From: Persicaria tinctoria | Lineage: Eukaryota > Streptophyta > Magnoliopsida > Caryophyllales > Polygonaceae | Reading direction: 5' to 3' | Assembly (NCBI GenBank): GCA_037127255.1 | Contig: JBANSL010000013.1 | Coordinates: 26,631,688 to 26,695,687 of the forward strand | DNA: 64,000 nucleotides | Part shown: in pieces, positions 35,041 to 47,940 of the stretch | Numbering within the stretch: position 1 is the stretch's first letter | Layout of the letters: each line of letters starts with the position of its first letter | Notes under the pieces: model-generated | The model's input: only the letters and a program-made list of their open reading frames with translations | What the model was told of the DNA's origin: nothing | The model's database searches: none | Translations under genes and position numbers: made by a program

Positions 35041-36654
35041 AACACCCCATACTTAAGCTCTCAACATATTAGATCCATTATCAACATATTAGATCCATAC
35101 TTTTAATTGTCATACAGGGGAAGAAATAAAAACTCCCAACATATTATATCCATTATCATATAACCCTGCAATCAATTACCATCCTCGAAAAGGTACCAGT
35201 GTCGCAAATCCATGCATGTGCAATTAAAAAGCAACATCTACTCACAAAAGGAGGGTTATGCAAAACGATTCATAAGTGACAAAGCATTAATAATCAAGAG
35301 GACTTTAATTTAAGCTCAATAAGGAGTAGATTGGTAAAAGGCTAAAGGTGGGCAGTTTTTGGTCATGTGGTGCTAATGATCCGGGGAAATGGAGTACTTT
35401 CCAAATTGAATTTACACATTCCTTCTTCATAAGAATCATCACCTTTCTCTCATCGCTCATTGCTTTTTTTTTCAATATTATGCTTTTATCTCTCTAACCT
35501 CAGCATTGCCTTCTTGCAAGTCGCAAACATGAGTGTCATGAATGGCCCCAGATACTTAGTGCTTTGGACTCCTCACATGTGTGTCCCATCTCACTGAACT
35601 ATTATCTCAGTAAGCAGGGTCGATCTACCTTTATCTCATGAGGTGATCGGTTTTTTTCTCACTCATTAAAATTTTCATATATTTCAAACAATTTCCTACC
35701 AAACTCCAAGTATGATAACAACAACACAACAACCATATAAAAATCTCCATAATGTAACATCATTCTCAACATAATCCCCGGATGGAAATAAGGTAAACAA
35801 TGGCAATATTTAGATCATGTGGAGCAATAATTGAAATAAGGCATAATGTGGCTTTTGTGATGCATAAGCATAGGTAAGGCTAGGATATAACAATATGAGC
35901 ATTATATGGAAATATAAAGTCATCCATCCTCTTATCATGTAACATGCTAAAAGCAACATCAAATTTTACCTCGTTTCATGGTTTTCAAAAAAAATATGCA
36001 CTTCATTGTGACTTCCCTTTACTAGGCAATTTCATGCTATATCTCTAATGAATCCAATTTTGCATCGTTGAGTTCAATAAAGTTTCCATGACATTAATCA
36101 AATTTTTTTTTCAATGGGGGTCATTTTTATAAACTTTGGAAAACATGCATGTAAGCACATAAATCAATAATGAATTCCAAAATAGCCATATATAAGCAAT
36201 TCAAGAAATAATGCACAAATATGTCAAATAAAGCCAAATATGCATAAAGTAAGCCCTTCCCCCACCCCATACATAAACATTACAGTGTCCTCACTGTATA
36301 AAAACAAGGGTAAGAAAGAAACTTACTAGACAGGTGTGCTAATCGTCAGAATCGAGTGCTATGCTGCTGGGCCTAATCCGATTTTAGCTTGCTTCTATCC
36401 CCATGGACCTGAAAAATGTAGAAGAGAAATACCCAAAATAGAAAAACTAAAAGTTCAAAACTAAAAACCAAAAAAAAAACAGCAATGTCCAAAAATCCCA
36501 AAAATAAATGTCTATTTACAAGCTCTAGATTTTATAGTTGCTAGGCCGACTTTTCATTAAGCTCAAGGTGGCATTTGCAGGGCCCATGTAGCTTGGGCTT
36601 CAAATAGTACTCCATTCTTGTCCATCAATTGCAATCCTCATGAATGGATCTTCT
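35041..36654 (-). other. 3' untranslated region of Gypsy-A
   Basis: About 1.6 kb of AT-rich non-coding DNA lies between the last coding remnant and the polypurine tract. A short direct repeat (AACATATTAGATCCAT) occurs near 35064 and 35083. No open frame of interest was seen. Confidence 0.6.
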
Positions 36655-37367
36655 TCACTGTGAAGGGCCCCATCTTCTTCTTGTTGAATTTGTTAGGAAA
36701 CCAATGATCCTTTGATTTGGCAACATAGACTTTGTCACCAACTTCATACTCTTTGGGCTCATCATTGGAAATCCTACATAAGCGCACATACCAAGGCAAA
36801 CTCTCCCATGTATAGATAGATCTTTAATGGAAATAGGAGAAGAATGATCCATACCTTGGCTTACCTTCACATAATCGGATATCGGATGCTCCTGAGAATC
36901 TGGTCGATTTCGAGTTAGGTTACTCGATATCGAGTTGTGTTGCTCTTCAGGTGGATTCTTAGTCGATATGGAGGGAGATGGGTCAATTTTGTCAAGTCGA
37001 TATTGAGTAAGGTCACTCGATATCGAGTTGACTGGCTCAATATTGGCTGGCTTCTGCTCAAAAGGAGGAATCGACTCGGCAAAGATTGGTCGATATCGAC
37101 CTGGGCAAGTTGATATCGAGTGGTGCTGCTCCAAATCGGCTTGGCTTGGCTCAACAGGAGGAATTGACTCAGCAGATGTAGGTCGATATCGACCAAAGGT
37201 GGTCGATATCGAGTCGTTTTCCTCGACATTCCTCTGCTCGATTTCTGGTGGGGTTGTCTCGACATGGAGAGGTCGATATCGACATGTGGTAGTCGATATC
37301 GAGTGCCTTTGTGGCTCTGTCGACTTATCCGGGTCGATATTGACCCCATACTTGAGACCTGGCAAAG
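36655..37367 (-). pseudogene. Gypsy-A post-protease linker and C-terminal remnant
   Basis: Read on minus from 37367, the frame continues from the protease ORF (PGLKYGVNIDPDKS) into low-complexity sequence built from SIST, RYRP and SISS blocks, which are translations of the TCGATATCGA motif in different frames. The last approximately 200 bp, in a shifted frame, reads KEYEVGDKVYVAKSKDHWFP and resembles a retroviral integrase C-terminal segment such as the one in Gypsy-B (YEVGDKVLLYNSRL). RT, RNase H and the integrase core should lie between and are missing. Confidence 0.65.
36890..37350. repeat. TCGATATCGA motif cluster in Gypsy-A internal DNA
   Basis: About twelve copies lie in a stop-free frame. 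Three clear pairs at 20-bp spacing occur near 37093, 37191 and 37274. The spacers differ, but the palindrome and the spacing are kept. Confidence 0.9.
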
Positions 37368-37940
37368 TGTTGTGAGCCTATTTTGCCATGTTTTACACTT
37401 AATTTTATATCGATTTCTGCATGCATTTCATGCATTTAGGTTAGAATAATACATAATTTGTGTAGTTTATGTTTATTTTCAATGTATGGAGGTCTACACA
37501 AGTTTTTGTTATATTTCACAGAAATCGAACGCACTTTGGAACTTAAAGGAAACTCATGGAGAAGCTAAGGATGGTGCAGCTGGAGAAAACTCCATTTTTC
37601 GCCATTCATCATTCTGAATCAAGCTTTGATATCTTCATAAGAGTTGTAGCCCTCGGAAAGAGCTTTCAAACGCATGGTCATATGCGTCATTCCGACAAAC
37701 GAGGACTCGGGAAAGTGCCTTTCAAGAACATAGCAGAAAGCTGAGAGACTTAGTCGATATCGAGTTGTTTTACTTGATATCGAGTAAACCAAATCGAGTC
37801 AGAGACACCAGAAATCGACAAGGAAGGTGGAGCAGGTTAGTCGATATCGACAAGATTTGGTCGATATCGAGTAAACACTTGGTCGATTTTCACTTCCTGG
37901 AGCCGAGATCGACGAAGAAGCTGAAGACGGACCAGACGTT

Positions 37941-38221
37941 GCTCGACATCGAGGAAATTACTCGATGTCGAGTAAAAACCCAAGTCGACTTTGCTTCTGT
38001 TGGCCGATATTGATTTGCTGAGTGGAAGTCGAGAAAGGTGCTAGTCGATCTCGGCTCCAGCGTTTTGGGTTTTTACGCGAAAACTGCTTGGGTTTTTACT
38101 CGACATCGAGTAATTTCCTCGATGTCGAGCAAGCAAGAATCACATGCTGAGTGGAAGTAGATCAAGCAAGAATCACATGCAATAGAACACACAAGCAGTT
38201 TTCGCGTAAAAACCCAAAACG
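37941..38221. repeat. Nested inverted repeats at the solo-LTR/Copia-C junction
   Basis: The 44 bp at 37941-37984 recur perfectly inverted at 38087-38130. The 30 bp at 38061-38090 recur perfectly inverted at 38192-38221. Short direct copies of TGCTGAGTGGAAGT (about 38016 and 38144) and AAGCAAGAATCACATG (38131 and 38164) are interleaved. This is the place where the Copia-C 3' LTR should meet the solo LTR. Confidence 0.92.
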
Positions 38222-38615
38222 CAGCGTTCCAGCTAAGAGAGGTAGGGTTAGCTTCCGCGTCGCTGGGCTGGGCTACCAGCTCATCCGTCTTTGAGATCCA
38301 ATGGGCCGAGTAATGGGCTAAACCCCAATACCAGGTTATTTTACATCTTTCCATCATACCTTATACAAATAACATAAAAATTATAGTTTATGCATATATG
38401 TTAACTCCGCTATAGTTATGGTCTCGTTAGAGGATCAAGCCTAAATAGGTTCAATACGACTCAGTCGAGACACACACTATAATGCATCATATATGTATAA
38501 CATATACTATAAGTTACCTGTATAATCATCATACACACATACATGTCCAAGCATACATAAAACAATATTACATGCCAAAGGAAAAGCTTAGGAAAGTATA
38601 ACACATAACATTACA
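38131..38615 (-). repeat. Rearranged 3' LTR of Copia-C
   Basis: The inner edge at 38615 (TGTAATG on minus) adjoins a purine-rich AGTAGAGGGGTG tract. 38222-38615 matches the 5' LTR 43743-44137. The stretch 38161-38199 matches 43235-43276, but about 460 bp between these two blocks is missing, replaced by part of the inverted-repeat filler. Confidence 0.8.
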
Positions 38616-38639
38616 AACACCCCTCTACTTTTCTAAGTC

Positions 38640-41600
38640 TTGCACTGGGTAGACTCAGACTCAACATGTAAGTGGATTCTTCATGGCCAAGTCCGTCCTC
38701 AGCCCAAGCATACATCACACACAGAGATCACTCAAGTTCCTCCAAGTGGAGGAAGTTCCAACAAAACACAAATTTATCATGAGGGATAATTTTAGTGCCA
38801 AAATCTGCAGAATTAATTCTACCATCGATTTTCTTAACATGGATGATGTTATCTTCAACTTTTTCACGAATGAAATGAAATCTAACATCAATATGTTTAG
38901 TACGCTCATGGTACATAGAATCTCTACACAAATATAGAGCACTTTGGCTATCTATATGCAACACAGATGTATAATGCTTCAGTTCCACTTCTTTCAAAAT
39001 ACCTTGCAGCCAGATAGCCTCTTTACATGCTTCTGTAGCAGCAATGTATTCTGCTTCAGTGGAAGACAATGCAACTATAGGTTGTTGTTGGGATTTCTAG
39101 GAAATACAATTACTTGCCCATGTATAAACATAGGAAGTAATTGATTTCCTAGTGTCCTTGTTACTAGCATAGTCAGCATCAACAAAGCCATGTAATTCAG
39201 ATGCAGAAGTATGCTCAGAATATAACAATGACAGATTAACAGAGCCAAGCAAGTATTTCATGGATAAACAGTGCTTCTCAGAAGGATTAGACATAAATCT
39301 ACTTAGAGTACTGATAGCAAATGCCAAATCAGGCCTAGTACAGATCATAGAGTACATAACAGACCCAACAACAACATCATATGGTATAGACTTCATATTT
39401 TTCATCTCAATAGCAGACAAAACATCCTTAGACTTAGTTAAATCAAGATGAGGACCTAAAAGAATGTTATTCACTTTGTCACCAGAAATATGAAATCTGT
39501 CAAGCACCTTATGAATGTAATCACGTTGATGCAACCATAATTTTTTATGCTTTCTATCTCTAAGAATGGACATCCCTAAGATTTTCTTAGCAACACCCAA
39601 ATCTTTCATGTCAAAGTGCTTCTGCAAGTTCCTTTTAATGTCTAAGATTCAATCTTTAGATTTAAAAATTAACAGAATATCATCAACATATAAAAGCACA
39701 TAAGCAGCAGGACCATGTCTTTTAACACCTTTAAAATACAAGCATGTATCAAACTTACTTCTTTTAAACCCTAAACTGAATCTCATACATCTATCAAACT
39801 TAATTTTCCACTGACGTGGAGACTATTTAAGACCATAGATAGATTTATTCAGCAGGCAAGCATAGTTAGGATGCACAGAATCAACAAAACCTTTAGGCTG
39901 TCTCATGTATATAGTTTCATCCAAATCACCATGCAAGAAAGCAGTTTTAACATCCATTTGCTCAAGTTCAAAATCATGAACAACAGTCATAGCAAGTAAG
40001 AGTCTATGAGTCTTATACTTAACCACAAGAGCAAAGATTTCATTATAGTCTTCACCCTCTCTTTGGGTGAATCCTTTAGCAACCAGCCTGGCTTTATATC
40101 TAGGTGGATCAGTTTTAGACACACCATCTTTAAGCTTAAAAATCCATTTGCAGTCAATGAGTCTAGCATTTTCAGGTTTAGCAACTAAAGACCAGGTTTG
40201 GTTAATCCTCATAGACTCAATCTCTTTATCCATATCCTTTTTCCAATTCTTATAGTGAGCACACTTTAAAGCCTGTTCATAAGTCTCAGGTGTAAAAGAT
40301 TTAACCACATCAGACACAGGGCAAGCAAACTCAACAATGTTGTTTATGAACCTTTTATTTGGAATGACAGTCCTAGGACTCCTATCCCTAGTCAATTGCC
40401 AATCAGTGAGATCATGCCTTTCAGCAACTGAAGAACTAGAGGAACTAGAACCAGAAGCAGGCACAAACTCAGCAATAACATCCTCATTCACAGAAATAGG
40501 AGAAACAGAAGAGGAAGGAAAAACAAGTTCATTAGCTTCCCCACCTAATTGGTGAGGTTGCACAATCACAGAATTAGAAGGGGTAGAAGAAACAGAAGAG
40601 AGAGTAAGAGGAGGGGAGGGAGAATAACCAGTATCAAACTCATCATCAGAATCAGTTTCATTGTTCTTAGGAACATAGAACTGATCACCATTGTGTTCCT
40701 GCAAGTTAGCATCATGAACAGTAGGAACAGAAGTCATTTTAAAGTGAAATTCATTCTCATTAAAAATAACATTCCTACTCACAATAGTCTTATAAGCTCC
40801 AGGTTGAACAAGTAACAATTTATAGCCTTTAACACCTTGAGGATATCCCAATAGGACACACTTTTGTGGCCTGGGATTCAACTTACCTTGATTAATGTAT
40901 GAATATACAGTGCAACCAAAAGGTTTAAGATGATCAAGGTGAAACTTTCTTTTATGCCACAGTTCATAAGGAGTTTTAAAATCAATCACATAAGAGGGGG
41001 TTCTATTTATCAAATATGCAGCAGTCATACCAGCTTCACCCCACAGAGAATGCTTCAAACCAGAGGAAATAAGCATGCATCTAGCCTTTTCAAGAAGGGT
41101 CATGTTCATCCTCTCAGCAATACCATTCTGCTGGGGAGTTCCAGGAATTGTCAAGTGTCTTTTAATGCCATTTTGTTTACAATAAGCATCAAACAAGGAA
41201 TTACAAAACTCAAGACCATTGTCAGTTTTTAAGCACTTAACAAATAAGTCAGTTTCCTTTTCAACCATAGATTTCCAATGTTTAAAAGTTTCAAAAGCCT
41301 CATCTTTTGTTTTCAACAAAAACACCCAAACTTTTCTACTATAATGATCAATTAAGGACATAAAATATCTCTTTAGACCAACAGTAGAGACTTGGGCAGG
41401 GCCCCAGAGATCAGAATGAACATAATCCAAGGGAGCAGTAGAAACATATGCAGATGATTTAAAACTTTTCCTAGTATGCTTACCTAGAACACAGTTTTCA
41501 CATAATTCAATGGAATATGGTTTAATAGGAATAACACCAGACTTATAAAAGTTCTCAAGACCTTTATTACCAATATGACCTAACCTAACATGCCATAACA

Positions 41601-42918
41601 TAGAATCATGCATAGACATAGGCTTATCAATGGCAGTAAAAGCAGTAGCAGAGGAATTCACAATAGGAGTAGCAACCAGTTCATATAAACCAACTTTTGT
41701 TAAGCATTTAATCACATGTTTACTATCCTTAGTAACAATCCTCACACCATCAGAACTGTACACATCATATTTCAATTCCTCAAGAGCACTTTCAGACAAT
41801 AAATTTCTTCTTAAATCAGGCACCCATTTAACATCCTTTATAACTCTAACAACATTGTCAAACATTCTCAAAGCAACTGAACCAACACCTTTTATTTTAA
41901 GCACAGAATGATCACCTAGCACGACAGTACCAACATCATAGCATTTAAGGTCAGAAAACCAAGACTTATGAAAGGTAGCATGCATAGTACATCCAGAATC
42001 TAAAATCCAAGCATTGGAGTCACCAGAATTTAACAAAGCAAGCACTTCATGAGTATAATAAGGATGAGATTCAAGCACAATAGAGACATTGGGCTTTTTA
42101 CCAACAAGCCTTTCATCTTTCTTCCTCTTAAAGCAGTGTTTCTCAATGTGACCAGATTTAGATCAGTAAGAACACATAAGGTGAGTTTTATCAGGTTTAC
42201 CATTTTGATGATTATCAGTTTTACTGGAATCTTTCTGAGGTGGTTTATTGTTGTTATTGTTGTTATTATTCTTATTGCCTTTAAACCTACCTCTAGCAAC
42301 AAGCACTTCATTCTTATTGTCAGGTTTATGGTCATTTTTAAGCTCATATTTGTTTTTAAAGACCTTTAAAGCATCATTTTTCTAAATAATGGATCCAAGA
42401 ATAACTTTCTTTTCCAATTTATCAGTACTGTATTGCACAAAATCTTTAAAAGTATCAAATTGAGCAGGCAAAGAATTTAACAACAAAACACATTGCTGAG
42501 TTTCCTCAACTTTGTCACCACATCTTTGCAAATCTTGAATAATAGTAAGAAACTTATCAAGATTATCAGACAAGAGGCAGGAAACATCCATTTTGAAATT
42601 GAACAGCTTATTAAACAAATTAACACGAGAAGGGAGAGATTTTACCAAGTACAAACCTTCCAGACCTTCCCAAAGCTTCTCAGCAGTGTCAAAATTCAAT
42701 ACATGTCTAGCAACTTCATCACTTAAGCGAAGCATAACTTCTCTGTGAGCCTGTTGTTCAGTTTCAAATATTTTTTCTTTAGCTGTCCCATCTGGAAACT
42801 TGTTGGTTATAGCAATCCAACATTTTTCTTTGATGAGAATTGCCTTCATCTTTAGTTGCCACATAGCAAAGTCCGTGTGACCATTGAAGGGCTTTAGATA
42901 TGTGCCTTTATCACCCAT
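38640..42918 (-). pseudogene. Ty1/copia polyprotein (Copia-C): gag, protease, integrase, RT, RNase H
   Basis: In minus order: gag from MGDKGTYLKPFNG (42918), with an N-rich stretch and a zinc knuckle whose second Cys is a TGA (about 42165). Protease is intact in motif (AWILDSGCTMHAT). Integrase follows (MLWHVRLGHIGNKGLENF, YVHSDLWGPAQV, LKTDNGLEFC, GIAERMN). RT follows ([37 protein letters not shown], catalytic LLYVDDILLI), then RNase H (VDADYASNKDTRKSIT, ALSSTEAEYIAA, IDSQSALYLC). A 751-codon frame covers 42078-39823. Breaks are TAG at about 39825 (KQSPRQW position), TGA near 39650, TAG near 39098 and a frame change near 42350-42380. It is the best-preserved copia coding region here, but not functional as read. 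Confidence 0.92.
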
Positions 42919-43148
42919 AGCTGCTATATTGTACCTGAAACACAACCAAACACAACTACAAATCCTATCAAGCCAAGCAAAAACAAGAAAACTTGAAGAT
43001 CAGAAGCACTCAAAGCACAAGATCCAATCACAGAAGACCTAGACCTAGATCCAGCGATGTCGCCTTTTAGGTCCACCCGAGGCCCTACGTCTAATCCCTA
43101 TCCCTAGAACTAAAAAATGAGCCAAGAAATCAAGATCAGGACACTCAA

Positions 43149-43160
43149 GCTCTGATACCA
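43149..43160 (-). promoter_or_regulatory. Copia-C primer binding site
   Basis: The minus strand reads TGGTATCAGAGC, a perfect match to the plant copia primer site for initiator-Met tRNA, three bases from the LTR end at 43164. Confidence 0.9.
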
Positions 43161-43163
43161 CGT

Positions 43164-44137
43164 TGTAAAACCTAGATTCGGCTAGAAATCGGTTTTGATA
43201 AGCGGAAGTGAATTAGATCTAAGCGATAAACGAAAGATCAAGCAAGAATCACATGCAATAGAACACACAAGCAGTTTTACGTGGTTCAGTATAAAACCTA
43301 CATCCACGGGGCCTCAAGAGTTGGCCGAATCTACTATAAGAGAGTTCGTACAAGGGATGATACAAGCAATGAAAGCAAGCAATCCTAAACTAACATGCAT
43401 GTGAATCAGAGGTACAAGGAAGAAGAAGAAATCCCCCTGTATGGGATAAAACCAGAAGATCGATGAAGAAATCGATCTCTACAACCCTAGATCTCAAAAG
43501 ACGAGGAGAGCGGCCAACCAGGAGGACGCCGGAGCTCGATCCACCTTCCAGAGGATCCACCAGCAACCTTTCTTCTCTGAGCGCTCATGAACCGACGACA
43601 AGAGAAGGAGTAAACTCCAAACCCTAGAAACCCTAACGGAGAGAGAACGTTTGTGAGGAGAGAGAAGACAGAAGCTGAAGTATCCGGCTCGAAGGACAGG
43701 AAGCGAAGCTTTATAGCTAGGTCAAGTGCCCAACACCAAAACGCAGCATTCCAGCTAAGAGAGGTAGGGTTAGTGTCCGCGTCGCTGGGTTGGGCTACCA
43801 GCTCATCCGTCGTTGAGATCCAATGGGCCGAGTAATGGGCTAAAGCCCAATACCAGGTTATGTTACATCTTCCCATCATACCTTATACAAATAACATATA
43901 TAGTATAGTTTATGCATATATGTTAACTCCGCTATAGTTATTGTATCGTTAGAGGATCAAGCCTAAATAGGCTCAATACGACTCAGTCGAGACACGCACT
44001 ATAATGCATCGTATATGTATAACATATACTATAAGTTACCTGTATAATCATCATACATACATACATGTCCAAGCATACATAAAACAATTTTACATGCCAA
44101 AGGAAAAGCTTAGGAAAGTATAACACATAACATTACA
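43164..44137 (-). repeat. 5' LTR of Copia-C
   Basis: This 974-bp LTR is bounded by TG (43164) and CA (44137) on the plus strand and adjoins the PBS. It shares 43743-44137 with the 3' LTR at 38222-38615. The expected duplication on the other side of the element is not seen because the 3' LTR border is rearranged. Confidence 0.88.
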
Positions 44138-44508
44138 TATATCGAGGAATTCTACTTGATATCGAGGAACCCCCTATGGCCGACGTCGAGCAGTCCGGAA
44201 ATCTTGTTAAGGTTCTATCCTGAAGTCGATGGAGATATTTTCGAGATCAAATTCTATCAAATTTCATCAAGACCTATCAAGATCTATCAACTCCATGGAG
44301 GATTTATTCACAAATTAGCTTTATTTCTATTTTGATTTAATTATTTATTTCCATGTTTTATCTTTATGTTATTAGATAGATAAAATTAGATATAGATATA
44401 GTTTCTTTTCTAGAATAGCTAGGGAATGAAGCCTATAAATAAAGCCCTAGGGGGCAGATTTTCATTCATTCAAGTCAAGCCGTCTTCGGGCGCAGGGAGA
44501 GAGGAGAG

Positions 44509-44525
44509 AGACAGAGAGGGAGGAG

Positions 44526-44608
<83 letters not shown>

Positions 44609-44612
44609 CGGG
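44509..44612. repeat. (GA)n microsatellite in the solo LTR
   Basis: About 100 bp of GA-rich repeat lies about 70-170 bp after the LTR TATA box. The same place in the Gypsy-A LTRs holds a much shorter (CT)n on the plus strand (33957-33977 and 48888-48901). Confidence 0.92.
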
Positions 44613-45338
44613 AGACAGAGAGGAAGGAGACGAACGGTTGTAAGTTTTAGTTTATTTTATGTTAAAGTTAATTTCTTTTATTATGGTTTGTTTCTAATTT
44701 TCTTCTTCTAGGGTTGGGGTGATCCCAACAATAGATATGTGTGTTTAATTTATAAATTTATGAATTTGTATGTCTTTATTATCATTTACCTAAGTGCTTA
44801 ATCCTTTGCGAGAGTTGAGGAAATTCCTTATTCATGATATTGAAGCGAAAGTGATCTTATTATGAATTGGATAGTAATTAGGGTTTATTTGCGAGAGCCG
44901 ACTAATCTTAATTAAGAAAAGGTAGAAACAAATTAGGTTTTTATGCGAGAGCCTCTATCACCTAAATTGTTGGAATTTGCGAAAGTCGATTCTTTGATAT
45001 AAAGCATGCATCTTTATGTGATTTATGATCTGCACATATGTTTATTGTTGTGGTGATCCCTAACCTTGGAAGTTTGCATCTTTATTTGTTTTATTTTATT
45101 ATTTTAATTCGGCACATATTCTACTCGATATCAAACCACCATTCTCTCTCCATCCATCGACATTGACCCCTCTATTCTTTGTCGACAGCCACCCTCATCA
45201 CCTTTTCCCGCTATCCCTGAACACCAAAACACACTAAACCTAGAACCGCTGACTTCTCTCCTGAGAACGAACCTGACTCCACTATCATATAGCGGGGTGT
45301 TGACTACAAATTTATTTGGTCGAGAAACCCTCTCGTCA

Positions 45339-46451
45339 CAAAGCATCCGAAAAATAGTTAGTCCAAATCGACTTACCTGGGTCTATGTCGATTGGATTCT
45401 CTGCTTCTTCGTTCAGGATGGACATGATCTCTTCCACCTGGGCTTCCATATCCCTCTTTTCTAGCTCTTCGGGAGTCATATTTCTTACCTTAGGCTCCCC
45501 GCAAGTAATGTAACGAGCTGATATAGACTTTACCTCTTCCATGGGACCTGTATGCCTTCCAGTTTTATTAAAGGAATACTCAATTACCTCATCGCTGATG
45601 TTGAAAGTGAGCACTCCCTTCCTTACGCTTATATGGGCATCCACCGTCGCCCATAAGGGTCTTCCTAGAATAATAGGACAAGCAGGGTCCTCCGCCATAT
45701 CAATAACTAGAAAATCAGCAGGAATAAAGAACTTACCTACTTGTACTGGCACATTGTCCACCATGCATGTTGGGATGACCACCATGTTGTTTGCCATATA
45801 AAGCTTAGCATCCACAGGCTCTAGGGCACATATCTTAGTCTTGGACCATATTGATAGAGGCATTATACTCACACTGGCTCCAAGATCACATAATGCATTA
45901 AATTTATATTGACCAAATCCAATGGTTATAGCAAACTTACTTGGATCTGGCCGTTTCTTAAGTATGTCCATCTGGCTGCACTCCTCTGCGATCTCAGTCA
46001 TTGACTTCTTTTTGCTTAAGATATCCCTGTGGAAGTTGACATATGATTGCATTTCATTAAGAGCCTCTGTGAAGGGTATGATGACATTGAGCCTTTGAAG
46101 CATCTTGATGAAGCGCTGAAATTTCTTCTCTACTGGGTCCTTTGAAGATTTTATCGGGAAACGCAACTTTTTCTTCGTTGGAGGTGCTGAAGACTGGTCG
46201 ACAGGGACAGTAGGCTGATCGACATTGACTACAGGTTGGTCGATATTGAGTTGGTGCTGGTCGACATCGACTACAGTGGTCGACTTTGGCTTGGGCACAA
46301 CCTTCTGGTCGATATCGAGGAGAACTTGGTCGACTTCGAGTAAGTTTTGGTCGATGTCAACTGGCTTGCTCGATGTCGAGTTGTCTGCTGCATCCTTCTC
46401 TTCTATATTCTGATCGGCTGTTTGTATCTGTCGCCCACTCCTTAGATTCAT
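45339..46451 (-). pseudogene. Gypsy-A aspartic protease region
   Basis: The minus frame starts MNLRSGRQIQTADQ, passes a repetitive linker of (D/N)(I/V)DQ units coded by the motif, and enters the retropepsin domain: FNALCDLGASVSIMPLSIW (catalytic D in DLGA, the usual form in Athila-type elements), then MANNMVVIPTCMVDN and CPIILGRPLWATVDA. It cleaves the polyprotein. The frame is shared with the gag ORF upstream (46551-47135), separated by TAG at 46551-46553 and a second stop near 46466. It ends at 45336 because the solo LTR inserted there. Confidence 0.85.
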
Positions 46452-46550
46452 TGCTGCTACTTACCCCACAGATTTGCCCTTAGGATTGGGCTCAGAAGAT
46501 CCAGGGAGTGTACCTGACTGTTTGGGGACGCCTGCTGCTAGCTGGCCAAT

Positions 46551-47891
46551 CTATGTGTCAATCGATTTCCTCCAGACATCGATTTCTCCAAGCCTAGCGT
46601 TGACACCATGTATCTGAGTGTAGACGGAATTGAAGGACTGCTTGGTGTCTGAATGGTTCCTCCGTATTTCCTCAAGGATGGTCTGTAGGTCATCCTTCTT
46701 CTGGTCCCTTTCCGGATATCCTGGAGCTCGGTATGGCGGGGGGTTCCTAGGGGCACCTTGGTTCCATTGTGGTTGCTGAAACCTTTGGTCCCCCATATAG
46801 CGATTGGGACCCCCTGCGTAAGCTACCTCTTCGTTGGTTTCTGCCATCCTGACTTGCTCCGAGTGTGGGCACTCAGTAGTGGTGTGCCGTTGTGAGCCGC
46901 ATTCGATGCAGGGCTGGTTGACAGAAAGATACTTGACTTGCTTGAGAAGCTTGCGATTCTGATCTTTGTAGTATTGCTCCTTGACATCTGGGTCAATCTC
47001 CTTAGAATGCTCAGATAGGGGCATAAATGGGGCTGGCCTGGCATATGCATTCTCATCATAGTTTGTCGGAGTCCCATACTTATTGTCGTAATTGGTAAGC
47101 TTGTCGAGGGTAGCCCATGCGTCAGCTGGTGGCATCGTCAGATAGTCATAATGAGTATACTGGTTGATCCTATCCTTAGCTGCCAGATCAAGAGAAATGA
47201 AGAAGATCTCCTAAACAACATAGGGTGGCTGTCCATGTGTGGGGAAGGATCGTAGTAGATCCTTATATCGTTCCCATGCTTTTGCTAGCGGCTCCCCGGG
47301 CTTCTGTTTGAAAGCTGTAATCTTCTGGCGAAGGAACGCTGTCTTGGCAGGAGGAAAGAATTTGTTGAGAAATTCCTGCTTTACTTCAGCCCATGTTGTT
47401 AGGGATCGTGGAGGGAGACCTTCGAAAACCTTTCATCTTGACATATTCCAAAGTAGTACCTTCAGCAAGAGTATGGCACATGTCAGAAAAATTGGTAATA
47501 TGTTCAAGAGAGTACTCATTAAATCTACCATAGAAGGCATTATTTTTAATCTCAATCAGGAAAGGAGTGCGAATTTCAAAATTGTTTCAGGGATTAGAAT
47601 GGCCGATTCAGGCACGACGAGAGTCGGGTGCATGTAATCCTCTACAGTGGTAGGGTATTGGGAAAGCTCAGCTTCCACCTTCCTCCTTCGCTCCATTTCC
47701 TGTGTAGTGCGTGCTCTCTCAGCGGTGAGAGCAGTATCCTTGGCGGCTAGTTCTGTCCTAAGCCTCTGTATCAGCTGTTCATGTGTTTCTGCGGCCGCCA
47801 TGGCTCTTTTCAATTTAGCGTGGACGTGTATAAGGCGTTTCGGGTCGTCCAAGGCGTCAAACTCAGAACGACACATACACTGCAAAATCAA
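46551..47891 (-). pseudogene. Gypsy-A gag
   Basis: The N-terminal piece (47891-47556) has RSEFDALDDPKRLIHVHAKL and a coiled-coil-like helix. A one-base change near 47560-47590 shifts the frame, and about 33 bp are missing relative to Gypsy-B near 47430. The C-terminal piece (47135-46551) has MPPADAWATLDKLTNYDNKY and an intact knuckle CIECGSQRHTTTEC (C-x2-C-x4-H-x4-C). Gag forms the virus-like particle and binds element RNA. Confidence 0.85.
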
Positions 47892-47940
47892 AACTTAAAG
47901 TAAAAGTGAGATCTAACTACCTAAGGCGCGAATGATTGCT

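Larger units (their letters stand above)
37368..45338 (+). mobile_element. Solo LTR of the Athila-like family (plus strand), split by Copia-C
   Basis: The LTR starts TGTTGTGAGCC at 37368 and ends CTCGTCA at 45338, with the 5-bp duplication CAAAG at 37363-37367 and 45339-45343. LTR sequence is 37368 to about 38060 plus 44138-45338, about 1.9 kb, matching the Gypsy-A and Gypsy-B LTRs. It has a TATA box (CCTATAAATAAAGCCC, 44432-44447). Removing it and one CAAAG joins the Gypsy-A frame ending YFSDAL to the one starting PGLKYGV without a shift. No internal region is present, so it is a solo LTR, normally produced by LTR-LTR recombination. Confidence 0.88.

Noticed and set aside
36915..37375. Overlapping open frames on both strands with RYR, SIST and DIE repeats
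   Set aside because: The TCGATATCGA palindrome is open in all six frames, so any cluster creates overlapping frames. Only the frame joined to the protease is meaningful.
44426..44650. Open frame rich in ERERER on the plus strand
   Set aside because: It is the translation of the (GA)n microsatellite in the LTR leader.
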